Translations under genes and position numbers: made by a program
The notes under the pieces: model-generated
What the model was told of the DNA's origin: nothing
The model's database searches: none
What the model saw: only the letters and a program-made list of their open reading frames with translations
Source: Prevotellaceae bacterium
GTDB lineage: Bacteria > Bacteroidota > Bacteroidia > Bacteroidales > UBA932
Direction: 5' to 3'
DNA: 5,778 nucleotides
Assembly (NCBI GenBank): GCA_031273285.1
Contig: JAISSE010000179.1
Location: forward strand, 1 to 5,778
Shown: piece by piece, positions 1 through 5,665 of the stretch
Position numbering within the stretch: the first letter of the stretch is position 1
Layout of the letters: each line of letters begins with the position of its first letter

Positions 1-115
1 CGCCGAATTTAATTGCAGACCCCACAGGGTCAACAGCTTTAACATAACCCGAAAATATAAACAGTAGCCCGATAACTACTCTGACAAAGGTTCTTAAAAT
101 ACATTTTAATCTCAT
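1..115 (-). CDS. BT_3928-like DoxX-related membrane protein, N-terminal fragment
   Basis: The first 38 codons of a leftward gene are present; the rest lies beyond the window edge. The peptide starts MRLKCILRTFVRVVIGLLFI, continues FSGYVKAVDPVGSAIKFG, and then runs off the end. This combination of a basic start, one hydrophobic helix (about residues 11-24), then a GxxKAxDPxGSxxKxG motif is what I recall for the BT_3928 family of Bacteroidetes, a DoxX-related group of small multi-helix inner-membrane proteins of unclear function. ATG at 113-115 is the natural start because the helix follows directly; no Shine-Dalgarno is visible, which is normal for the phylum. The gene is separated from ftsK by 412 bp of repeat-rich DNA and therefore may have its own promoter, but I could not find an exact -7 element for it. 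Family assignment rests on a short stretch, so it is good but not certain. Confidence 0.75.
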   Translation of the reverse strand, partial: MRLKCILRTFVRVVIGLLFIFSGYVKAVDPVGSAIKFG

Positions 116-173
116 AACACATCAAATTATTATAACATTTTTAAAGTGTAAAATTAGTAATAATTATTTTACC

Positions 174-231
174 CGCGAATTTATCGCGACTCAACACGAA
201 TTTATCCGCGAAATACACGAATATCACGAAT
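174..231. repeat. Degenerate CGAATTTATC / CACGAAT repeats
   Basis: CGAATTTATC occurs at 176-185 and 197-206 (21-bp period), each copy near CGCG. CACGAAT occurs at 195-201, 216-222 and 225-231. Read on the minus strand this is ATTCGTG with variable short spacers. It is non-coding, and I recall similar ATTCGTG strings between genes in environmental Bacteroidetes genomes, although that recollection is unchecked here. Confidence 0.7.
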
Positions 232-233
232 CA

Positions 234-261
234 ATTACGAATTGAAAATTACGAATTGAAA
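234..261. repeat. 14-bp tandem duplication
   Basis: The unit ATTACGAATTGAAA is present twice in a row, at 234-247 and 248-261, with no mismatch. It directly continues the ACGAAT-type repeats on its left. The duplication looks recent because the copies are identical. No function is apparent. Confidence 0.85.
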
Positions 262-403
262 ATCGGCGTAGCCAAACGTAAATTCGACGCAGTCAATTAC
301 GATGGTTCAAAGGGATTCAATATCTTAGGATAGCTTCAACTGTCTCTCCAATTATTTCTATCTAAGGCATTGTACAAAAATAAACGGGACATTTATTCAC
401 ATT

Positions 404-421
404 CCGTCCCTGACCGGACGG
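404..421. repeat. Small GC-rich inverted repeat downstream of ftsK
   Basis: CCGTCC at 404-409 and GGACGG at 416-421 form a perfect 6-bp stem around the 6-nt loop CTGACC. A competing 5-bp stem is possible between GGGAC (386-390) and GTCCC (406-410). The site lies 106 bp past the ftsK stop in the direction of transcription. It could help end ftsK transcripts, but on the minus strand no uninterrupted U-tract follows the stem, so I do not call it an intrinsic terminator. Confidence 0.45.
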
Positions 422-443
422 TTAATTGTGGTGTCGGTTAATT
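419..443. repeat. 9-bp direct repeat CGGTTAATT
   Basis: CGGTTAATT is found at 419-427 and 435-443, starting 16 bp apart. It joins the small hairpin on its left to the heptamer array on its right. No role is evident. Confidence 0.6.
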
Positions 444-469
444 CGCTAATCAAAATCGTAGAACCGCCT

Positions 470-532
470 CACTATTAACTGTTCACTATTAATTATTCAC
501 TATTCACTATACGTTATCAACTGTCCACTATT
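470..532. repeat. Nine-unit heptamer array overlapping the ftsK stop codon
   Basis: The stretch divides without gaps into nine 7-bp units: CACTATT, AACTGTT, CACTATT, AATTATT, CACTATT, CACTATA, CGTTATC, AACTGTC, CACTATT. The consensus is (C/A)ACT(A/G)TT. The last unit (526-532) contains the ftsK stop codon (CTA at 528-530, TAG on the minus strand) and the final two bases of the preceding Lys codon. The array is therefore fused to the end of the gene. A related array lies at 5633-5665 in the opposite orientation. Confidence 0.85.
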
Positions 533-2888
533 TTCTGAATGCCGTCAGAATAGCGTCGAGGCTCAGCAGGTCGGAAATCAGTACCTGTCGGGGTTTGCTG
601 CCGTCGGCGGGACCCACTATTCCGGCAGCCTGCAACTGGTCCATTATCCGTCCCGACCTGTTGTATCCCAGCGACAATTTTCTCTGAATAAGAGACGTCG
701 AGCCGATTTGGTTTTGCACGATAACCTTTGCCGCGTCTTCGAACATCGGGTCGAGATTCTGCATGTCGATTTGTTTTTCGGCATGTTTGTCGTCCACATA
801 TTCGGGCAAGTCATAAGCCTCGCCGTAGCCCGGCTGCAACCGGATGAAATCCGTAACGCGGTCAACTTCGGGAGTATCCACAAAGGCGCACTGCACGCGA
901 ATCAGGTCTGTTCCGCCGGTAGAAATCAGCATGTCGCCGCGTCCGATAAGCCGGTTGGCGCCGGGTACGTCCAGTATCGTTCGCGAATCAATCATCGAAG
1001 TAACGCGGAAAGCGATGCGGGCGGGGAAATTCGCTTTGATTAAACCGGTGATAATATTTGTTGTAGGTCTCTGCGTTGCAATGATAAGATGTATTCCGAT
1101 AGCGCGCGCCAGCTGTGCCAGACGGGCTATCGGTTCTTCGATTTCCTTTCCTGCAGTCATGATAAGGTCGGCGAACTCGTCGATAACCAGCAGGATATAC
1201 GGCATGTACTTGTGTCCTTTCAGCGGATTCAGCCGTCGGTTTACAAACTTTTCGTTGTATTCCTTCACATTTCTGACACCCGCGATTTTGAGGAGGTCAT
1301 AGCGGTTATCCATCTCCATGCACAGGGATTTCAGAGTATACACGACTTTTTGAGTATCGGTAATAATCGGTTCTTCCGTATCGGGCAGTTTGGCGAGAAA
1401 ATGCTTTTCGATTTTATTGTACGGCGTAAGTTCCACTTTTTTAGGGTCGACCATAACGATTTTCAGTTCCGCGGGATGTTTCTTGTAGAGCAGGGAAGTC
1501 AGTATTGCATTAAGTCCCACCGATTTTCCCTGTCCCGTAGCGCCGGCGACAAGCAGATGCGGCATTTTTGCAAGGTCGAAGGCATACACCTCTCCCAGAA
1601 TGGTTTTGCCCAGAGCCACCGGCAAATCGAATTTCGATTCCTGAAATTTCGCCGATTTGATGACGGAACGCATGGAAACAATATCCGGTTTGTCGTTCGG
1701 AACTTCGATACCGACCGTCCCTTTTCCGGGCATGGGCGCAATGATGCGAACTCCCATGGCGGCAATACGCAGGGCGATATCATCCTCAAGACGCCTGATT
1801 TGGGAAATGCGGATGCCTTCTTTCGGAACAATCTCGTAAAGAGTAACGGTGGGACCTACCGTGGCATAAATCTTGTCTATACCTATTTTATAATGTCCGA
1901 GAATTTCCACAATCTTGTCTTTGTTCCGTTTCAGTTCCTCGTTGTCGATCTTGTCGCCCAAAGTTTTATAATCCTCAAGCAAATCTACCGTCGGTCGCTG
2001 ATAGCCCGAAAGGTCTCTGGTCGGGTCGTATAATTCGCCCGTCAGCGATTCTTCGGGCAGATATTCTTCCTCTATCGTTTTGGAATCGAACTCCGGCTCT
2101 TTATTGTATTGAGGAATAAACGGCGACTGTTCTTCCTCGTCGTTCGGTTTTTCATCATCGTCTCCGGTATTGTTTATCACAATAAAATCATCGTCTTCGA
2201 TAGGCTCGTCCGTATCGGGAACCGGCGGTATCCCGTCGTCCCGGTAGTCGTTGTTTTTTTTCTCTTTCTCTTTTATTTTCGTTTTCGTTTTTTTCTCCTT
2301 TTTCTCTCTTTGTGCCGAAAGTGCTTTACCGATCAGATTTTTTAACTTCCGATAAGCTGTTTTGATGACATTCATTGTTTTGGGAGTGATAAAAAGACAG
2401 TATGCGACTATTGCCACCAGCAAAAACAGTCCGGTGCCGATTATGCCGATTTTTTTATCCAGCAGGTCGAATAAAAAATACCCGAAACGTCCTCCAAGAC
2501 CGTTTCCCAGCCATGTTTTTGCAGTTGTTCCGTGGAACAGAAACGTCATGACCACAGATACCATAACGCATCCCAGAACGAGTACCGTCAAATTTTTGAC
2601 GAATTTTCTGTGCGGTCGCAATATCCGAAAACCACTCATACACAGAATTGCCGGCACAGCCAGCGCGCCTATGCCGAATGTCTCCGTAAACAGTCGGGCA
2701 ACATCAATGCCTATTTCGCCCACTTTGCCGTCGCCCGAAAGATAATATTTCCACTTAAACAGATAAATCAAAACGGATACACCCAGAAACAAGCCTGCCG
2801 CACAAAACAATAGACCCGTAATAAAGGGCGCCGCTTCTCTCCTGCTTTTGTTCTCCGTCCCTGTTCTTTTGTTCTCTTTTTCCTTCAT
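528..2888 (-). CDS. ftsK: DNA translocase FtsK
   Basis: FtsK is a septum-anchored, ATP-driven hexameric pump that moves chromosomal DNA into daughter cells and activates XerCD dimer resolution. The 786-aa product has the full architecture and a length usual for Bacteroidetes. Four predicted membrane helices lie at about residues 21-44, 72-89, 100-118 and 148-167. A charged linker follows, basic at about 180-211 and strongly acidic at about 217-290. The alpha/beta motor domain carries Walker A GATGQGKS (449-456), Walker B LLVIDE (566-571) and the ATQRP motif (604-608). The C-terminal gamma winged helix (about 715-772) includes GYNRSGRIMD (741-750). By comparison with E. coli gamma, N743 and R747 match the KOPS-contacting Asn and Arg, and D750 replaces a Glu. 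The ATG at 2886-2888 lies 22 bp beyond a TAnnTTTG promoter element, which supports this start. The stop is TAG inside a heptamer repeat. No frameshift or missing motor residue was noticed. Confidence 0.97.
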   Translation of the reverse strand: MKEKENKRTGTENKSRREAAPFITGLLFCAAGLFLGVSVLIYLFKWKYYLSGDGKVGEIGIDVARLFTETFGIGALAVPAILCMSGFRILRPHRKFVKNLTVLVLGCVMVSVVMTFLFHGTTAKTWLGNGLGGRFGYFLFDLLDKKIGIIGTGLFLLVAIVAYCLFITPKTMNVIKTAYRKLKNLIGKALSAQREKKEKKTKTKIKEKEKKNNDYRDDGIPPVPDTDEPIEDDDFIVINNTGDDDEKPNDEEEQSPFIPQYNKEPEFDSKTIEEEYLPEESLTGELYDPTRDLSGYQRPTVDLLEDYKTLGDKIDNEELKRNKDKIVEILGHYKIGIDKIYATVGPTVTLYEIVPKEGIRISQIRRLEDDIALRIAAMGVRIIAPMPGKGTVGIEVPNDKPDIVSMRSVIKSAKFQESKFDLPVALGKTILGEVYAFDLAKMPHLLVAGATGQGKSVGLNAILTSLLYKKHPAELKIVMVDPKKVELTPYNKIEKHFLAKLPDTEEPIITDTQKVVYTLKSLCMEMDNRYDLLKIAGVRNVKEYNEKFVNRRLNPLKGHKYMPYILLVIDEFADLIMTAGKEIEEPIARLAQLARAIGIHLIIATQRPTTNIITGLIKANFPARIAFRVTSMIDSRTILDVPGANRLIGRGDMLISTGGTDLIRVQCAFVDTPEVDRVTDFIRLQPGYGEAYDLPEYVDDKHAEKQIDMQNLDPMFEDAAKVIVQNQIGSTSLIQRKLSLGYNRSGRIMDQLQAAGIVGPADGSKPRQVLISDLLSLDAILTAFRK

Positions 2889-2909
2889 TTTTCAAAATGA
2901 TTGAGCCGG

Positions 2910-2917
2910 CAAAGTTA
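2910..2917 (-). promoter_or_regulatory. Promoter -7 element for ftsK
   Basis: On the minus strand this reads TAACTTTG, an exact match to the Bacteroidetes primary sigma consensus TAnnTTTG. Its position predicts a transcript start near 2906-2907 and a short leader of under 20 nt before the ftsK ATG. No clear -33 TTTG is seen at the usual spacing. The element overlaps the inverted repeats at 2911-2956, so access to it could be regulated. Confidence 0.6.
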
Positions 2918-2956
2918 ATCAACTTTACGGAATAAATGCGATTAACTTTTCCGTAA
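2911..2956. promoter_or_regulatory. Interleaved inverted repeats in the ompA-like/ftsK gap
   Basis: Three perfect inverted repeats share this short stretch. (A) AAAGTTAATC at 2911-2920 pairs with GATTAACTTT at 2940-2949 (10-bp arms). (B) TTACGGAA at 2925-2932 pairs with TTCCGTAA at 2949-2956 (8-bp arms). (C) AAAGTT at 2911-2916 pairs with AACTTT at 2921-2926 (6-bp arms, 4-nt spacer). A and B are interleaved, so they cannot form together as simple hairpins. The set covers most of the 71-bp gap and overlaps the ftsK -7 element. It could be an operator with three AAAGTT half-sites, or a folding switch in readthrough RNA from the upstream gene. Neither hairpin is followed by a U-tract on the minus strand. 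Symmetry is directly visible; function is inference. Confidence 0.6.
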
Positions 2957-2959
2957 CGG

Positions 2960-3667
2960 TCAAAATTTCTTTTTGTCGCAAATTTCGACCTCGAAACGTG
3001 TGGCGGGCAAATCGACTACCGGCATCATGTCTCCGAAAAACAATATGCCGAGGCGATAGCTTTCAATGCCGTTTTTTACCAGACAGTTATAAACGGACTG
3101 CACTCTCGATTCCGATAAATAGTAGTTTCTCATGCGGTTGTTGCCGACATTGACGTAGGCGGAAATATACAGATACAAATTCTTTTCTTTTTTCAGAAAT
3201 TTCACCAGACTGTTCATGTGTTCGAGAGATTTTTCAGTCAAAAGCTGCTGCTCGCCTTCAAATTCGAGACTGCTGAAAATCTCCACCATCATGTCGAAAT
3301 CCGCTTTTTGCAGACTGACCGTAGGGTTTCCGTAAGTAATCGACTTGGTGAGGTCGAAGGCGGGACATCCTTTTCGGGACGCGATGCCGAAAGTGGCGGG
3401 GCAGTCGTCAAACCTGTTGGGGATGCCGTCGCCGTCAATGTCGATGTCGTACAATATGCTTGCACTCAAAACAGGTTCGGATTCCAGATAGTTCAGAGTA
3501 TATGGCAGATAGAAATTGTTTGCATGAAATGCGCAGTTGGCGGGGCGCGGACTTTTTTTACTTTGAAAAAGCGACGATATTTTAAATTCCGCAAAGCATA
3601 ACTGGGCGGAACACAGCATGACGGCGATAAAACCGAGAGCGACTGTTAATCTGTTATTTTTCTTCAT
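2960..3667 (-). CDS. Secreted OmpA-C-like protein with a thrombospondin type 3 motif
   Basis: The 235-aa protein begins with a type I signal peptide (about residues 1-26, probable cleavage after CFA). No lipobox cysteine fits. A thrombospondin type 3 calcium motif follows at 74-90 (DxDxDGDG then DDCP), as is common in Bacteroidetes OmpA-family proteins. The C-terminal region (about 118-230) resembles the OmpA peptidoglycan-binding fold, with NYYLSESRVQSV at 181-192, a KNGI turn at 198-201 and a final RFEVEI strand. Against E. coli OmpA, the binding Arg286 is kept (R188), but Asp271 appears as N173 and the surrounding TDxxG loop is lost. No N-terminal beta-barrel is present, as the protein is too short. 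Peptidoglycan binding is therefore doubtful. The gene lies 26 bp after the thioredoxin-like gene, with no exact -7 element between, and so is probably cotranscribed with it. It could be an envelope scaffold or calcium-binding periplasmic protein; the true role is unknown. Confidence 0.8.
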   Translation of the reverse strand: MKKNNRLTVALGFIAVMLCSAQLCFAEFKISSLFQSKKSPRPANCAFHANNFYLPYTLNYLESEPVLSASILYDIDIDGDGIPNRFDDCPATFGIASRKGCPAFDLTKSITYGNPTVSLQKADFDMMVEIFSSLEFEGEQQLLTEKSLEHMNSLVKFLKKEKNLYLYISAYVNVGNNRMRNYYLSESRVQSVYNCLVKNGIESYRLGILFFGDMMPVVDLPATRFEVEICDKKKF

Positions 3668-3693
3668 ATAAACTATAATGTATGGATTGTATT

Positions 3694-4953
3694 TCAGTAT
3701 ATTTTCTCTCCTCTTTTCATTTTTATCAGATTGAATCCGATAGCTTTTCTTTGTTCGATATCGTCCTGAGGAATTGCATGATAGGCTTTTTCCATATTTG
3801 CGACAGCCTCGTCTCTTTTCCCCAGCTTGTAGAGTATATACGATTGGGTTTCATATATGTAATACCTGTCGTTGTCGCCGGCATGATGTTCGGCGGCAAT
3901 ACTCCACGACAGCGCATCGTTGAGAATGGATTTCGCGCTCAGAATTTCCACAACATATTGAGCCGCATTTCTTAACTTGAGGGCGCACGCCGGATATTCG
4001 GCGCTGTTCGCGAACGGAGCAAACAGTTTTTTATTTTGCTCGGCAAGCGCTTTTTTCCGCTGTTCCCTGTGTTTGAAAATCGCATCCACGTATGCCTGAG
4101 CCTGATGCGCAAGTTTCAGCGGCTGATAAGTCGCATGGAAATAGCGTGTCATATATTCGTTGTACAGAACTTCCCCGTCGCCGGCATTCAGGGTATGCAC
4201 CTTCATATCAATAATATGATTCAATGCCGCCTCATCTTTGCCGCTACAGATTTTCCGAAAACTGTATTCCACCGACTTTTCGACCAGACGGTTGAACCGC
4301 TCGTCGCTCAATTTCAGTATTTGCTTGATTGTCTCCTGATTTTGCGTCATAAAATTGCAGTAAGCGCCGGGAATATTGAAACTGTTCTTGTCGAGAAACA
4401 GCAGAAGGCTTGCCTTGTCCAGCAGTTCGCTTGCGGTTGCCGATTCGGCATATGTATCGATTATTTCGCTGTTATCCAAGCCCAACGACGTCCTTTTGCC
4501 GATATATTCGTACAGAGAGGTTTTGTCCATCTTATTGTTTCGATAGTCCAAATCACATTGAGCCAAAGGTTTCGGGTCGTGTTTCATTTTCGAAGCCATT
4601 TCGGCATATTCTTCCATTTCGGCAGGATTATCGACTTTTTTTACCGGCAGGATAAGTTGTCCGCTGGAATTTAACAAGATGATGCTCGGATACGATTCAA
4701 CCTTATACTCGTTTATGATTGCAAGGTCGGAAGGATTGGAAGCGTACAGCGCAGCCTCTACAAACCGTCGCGCAAACGAACCCGAATCGGAAGGAAAAGC
4801 CGTAAGTTCCGATTTAAAAACCTTTAACATAATGAGTTTATCGGCATTTTTTGCCGAATGAATCAATTCGGTCAATGCGGTAGATTCGGCTTTCATAACC
4901 GCTGTCGAAAAAATGAATATCAGTAATATTACTGTTTTTTTGTTCATGTCCAT
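3694..4953 (-). CDS. Exported thioredoxin-fold protein lacking CXXC, with C-terminal TPR-like helices
   Basis: The 419-aa protein has a basic start and a hydrophobic signal peptide (about 1-22, probable cleavage after MKA), so it is exported. Residues about 25-125 look like a thioredoxin fold: LIMLKVFKS as the first core strand, then YKVESYPSIILLNSSGQLI at 83-101, with the cis-proline loop at Y88-P89-S90. The CXXC redox site is absent, because its expected place (about 46-60) has no cysteine. The four cysteines (133, 199, 236, 323) are scattered. The remainder is helical and charged, ending with a TPR-like pair at about 347-393 (AAEHHAGDNDRYYIYETQSY, then LGKRDEAVANMEKAYHAIP). A disulfide role is unlikely; a binding or chaperone role is inference. 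ATG at 4951-4953 and a second ATG at 4945-4947 are both possible starts and differ by two residues. A promoter lies just upstream, and the OmpA-like gene follows 26 bp downstream. Confidence 0.75.
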   Translation of the reverse strand: MDMNKKTVILLIFIFSTAVMKAESTALTELIHSAKNADKLIMLKVFKSELTAFPSDSGSFARRFVEAALYASNPSDLAIINEYKVESYPSIILLNSSGQLILPVKKVDNPAEMEEYAEMASKMKHDPKPLAQCDLDYRNNKMDKTSLYEYIGKRTSLGLDNSEIIDTYAESATASELLDKASLLLFLDKNSFNIPGAYCNFMTQNQETIKQILKLSDERFNRLVEKSVEYSFRKICSGKDEAALNHIIDMKVHTLNAGDGEVLYNEYMTRYFHATYQPLKLAHQAQAYVDAIFKHREQRKKALAEQNKKLFAPFANSAEYPACALKLRNAAQYVVEILSAKSILNDALSWSIAAEHHAGDNDRYYIYETQSYILYKLGKRDEAVANMEKAYHAIPQDDIEQRKAIGFNLIKMKRGEKIY

Positions 4954-4970
4954 TAATTATAAATCCGGCG

Positions 4971-4978
4971 CAAAGATA
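4971..4978 (-). promoter_or_regulatory. Promoter -7 element for the thioredoxin-like/OmpA-like pair
   Basis: The minus strand reads TATCTTTG, an exact TAnnTTTG match. The 10-mer TATCTTTGCG is identical at the DUF4293-like promoter (5572-5581). A TTTG lies upstream at 5003-5006, but the 24-nt spacing is longer than the usual Bacteroidetes -33 to -7 distance. The predicted transcript start is near 4967, 14 nt before the ATG. Confidence 0.65.
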
Positions 4979-4990
4979 TGAATTTTAACG

Positions 4991-5006
4991 TTTGATGCGC
5001 ATCAAA
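4991..5006. promoter_or_regulatory. Perfect 16-bp palindrome with FNR-type core
   Basis: TTTGATGCGCATCAAA is a perfect palindrome. Its core TTGAT-GCGC-ATCAA matches the E. coli FNR consensus TTGAT(N4)ATCAA with no mismatch. The centre lies about 31 bp upstream of the predicted transcript start of the thioredoxin-like gene, over the -33 region. It is a strong candidate operator for a Crp/Fnr-family regulator. The position suggests repression by blocking the polymerase rather than classic activation at -41.5, but the start site is only predicted. Confidence 0.65.
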
Positions 5007-5145
5007 TCACTATTAAATTTCAATAAATAAACTTATATTGTGTTAAACAGCATCGACTTGCGGATTGCGTTTTGCGGCTAAATCACTTGTTTACCGACAG
5101 TAAGCTCCGCCCCCGCGGCTCTCCGCAAGCCTTGAATCCCGCAGT

Positions 5146-5559
5146 CTATCTTATTCTGTTGAGTGATTTAATCAGCAACTCGTCCCTGAGTATATTTCTG
5201 ATTGCCAAGATGCTTAAAACAAGCGAAATGGCAGGAAAAACGGACTGTATCGCGAATGTCGTCTTTTCCCCATCGGCAATGATGTAATACACGATAAATC
5301 CCTGCAATGCCACCAGCAATATTGAGTTAAAGATGTTAAACCGCATTTGCAGCATCCTTCTTCCGTACAGAAATGTCGATACCGCCGGAATCAGGGAGGT
5401 CAGTGCCGACAGTGCCGCCAGTAACGGGTAATTAAAGGTCTTGCGCAGAACTTCAACTCCTTCGACGGGGTCGGTATATTTGCCGATATCGGTGGACAAT
5501 AATATCGACTGCAAAACTATAACTATAAACAAATAAAGCGTTTGTATCCTTTGTATCAT
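5146..5559 (-). CDS. DUF4293-like four-helix membrane protein
   Basis: This is a 137-aa integral membrane protein with four predicted helices at about residues 7-23, 44-65, 75-95 and 104-122. The start MIQRIQTLYL and the basic/acidic tail IRNILRDELLIKSLNRIR are the signatures I recall for DUF4293, a family largely confined to Bacteroidetes whose function is unknown. I chose ATG at 5557-5559 over an upstream in-frame GTG (5590-5592, 11 codons longer). The family begins at MIQRIQ, and a -7 promoter element (5574-5581) lies inside the extra segment, so the GTG would not be transcribed from that promoter. The leader is about 8 nt, which is very short. The gene has its own promoter and is separated by 192 bp from the next gene, so it is probably expressed apart from the thioredoxin-like pair. 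Confidence 0.85.
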   Translation of the reverse strand: MIQRIQTLYLFIVIVLQSILLSTDIGKYTDPVEGVEVLRKTFNYPLLAALSALTSLIPAVSTFLYGRRMLQMRFNIFNSILLVALQGFIVYYIIADGEKTTFAIQSVFPAISLVLSILAIRNILRDELLIKSLNRIR

Positions 5560-5573
5560 AACAATATTTTTCG

Positions 5574-5581
5574 CAAAGATA
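5574..5581 (-). promoter_or_regulatory. Promoter -7 element for the DUF4293-like gene
   Basis: The minus strand reads TATCTTTG, an exact match to TAnnTTTG, in a TATCTTTGCG context shared with the promoter at 4969-4978. It predicts a transcript start near 5570 and fixes the start codon at 5559. No convincing -33 element is visible; the upstream DNA is A-rich on the minus strand and passes into the 9-bp repeats. Confidence 0.65.
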
Positions 5582-5611
5582 CATTTTTTCACCGAATCAC
5601 ATATTTTTTTT

Positions 5612-5629
5612 TCACAGGATTCACAGGAT
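5612..5629. repeat. 9-bp tandem repeat TCACAGGAT
   Basis: TCACAGGAT is present twice in a row with no mismatch, next to a T-tract at 5604-5612. On the minus strand it reads ATCCTGTGA twice and sits about 30-50 bp upstream of the DUF4293-like -7 element. I recall this string as a common intergenic repeat in uncultured Bacteroidetes; unchecked here. Confidence 0.75.
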
Positions 5630-5632
5630 GAA

Positions 5633-5665
5633 TACAGAGAACAGAGAACAGAGAACAGTGAACAG
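5633..5665. repeat. Heptamer array related to the one after ftsK
   Basis: The stretch divides into TACAGAG, AACAGAG, AACAGAG, AACAGTG and a partial AACAG, with 7-bp register throughout. The complement gives CACTGTT and CTCTGTT units, the same family as CACTATT/AACTGTT at 470-532 but on the other strand. It abuts the large inverted repeat: G5665 belongs to both. Confidence 0.8.

Larger units (their letters stand above)
116..527. other. Repeat-rich intergenic region, no gene seen
   Basis: This 412-bp gap lies between the ftsK stop and the BT_3928-like start, both on the minus strand. I see no credible coding frame on either strand and no RNA gene. It is a mosaic of short repeats listed separately: CGAATTTATC and CACGAAT units at about 174-231, a 14-bp tandem duplication at 234-261, a 9-bp repeat at 419-443, a small GC-rich hairpin at 404-421 and nine heptamers at 470-532. 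TCAATTACGA occurs at 231-240 and again at 293-302. The stretch 303-385 shows nothing I can interpret. A promoter for the downstream gene should lie near 116-170, but only an imperfect match was found. Confidence 0.8.

Noticed and set aside
149..156. Promoter -7 element for the BT_3928-like gene
   Set aside because: The minus strand reads TAATTTTA, which misses the final G of TAnnTTTG and has no clear -33 partner. In AT-rich DNA a 7-of-8 match of this kind is expected by chance.
386..421. Intrinsic terminator for ftsK
   Set aside because: The stems are only 5-6 bp and, on the minus strand, the stem is followed by AATGTGAATAAATG rather than a U-tract. Kept only as an inverted repeat.
470..532. 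CRISPR array
   Set aside because: The repeats are 7 bp with no spacers between them, and no cas genes are present. The same holds for 5633-5665.
1089..2033. Plus-strand open frame of 314 codons
   Set aside because: It lies wholly antisense to the well-supported ftsK motor domain, and its product is low in recognisable structure. It is a frame shadow of ftsK codon bias. The other plus-strand frames in 700-2800 are rejected for the same reason.
3595..3625. Lipoprotein signal in the OmpA-like protein
   Set aside because: The cysteines at residues 19 and 24 lack the preceding L-(A/S)-(G/A) lipobox pattern; a type I cleavage site after CFA fits better.
4036..4674. Plus-strand open frame of 212 codons
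   Set aside because: It is antisense to the thioredoxin-fold gene, which has a signal peptide, a promoter and family motifs; the plus-strand product has none.
5101..5135. GC-rich hairpin as a terminator after the DUF4293-like gene
   Set aside because: Only 4-bp GCGG/CCGC stems can be made, with several alternatives and no following U-tract on the minus strand.
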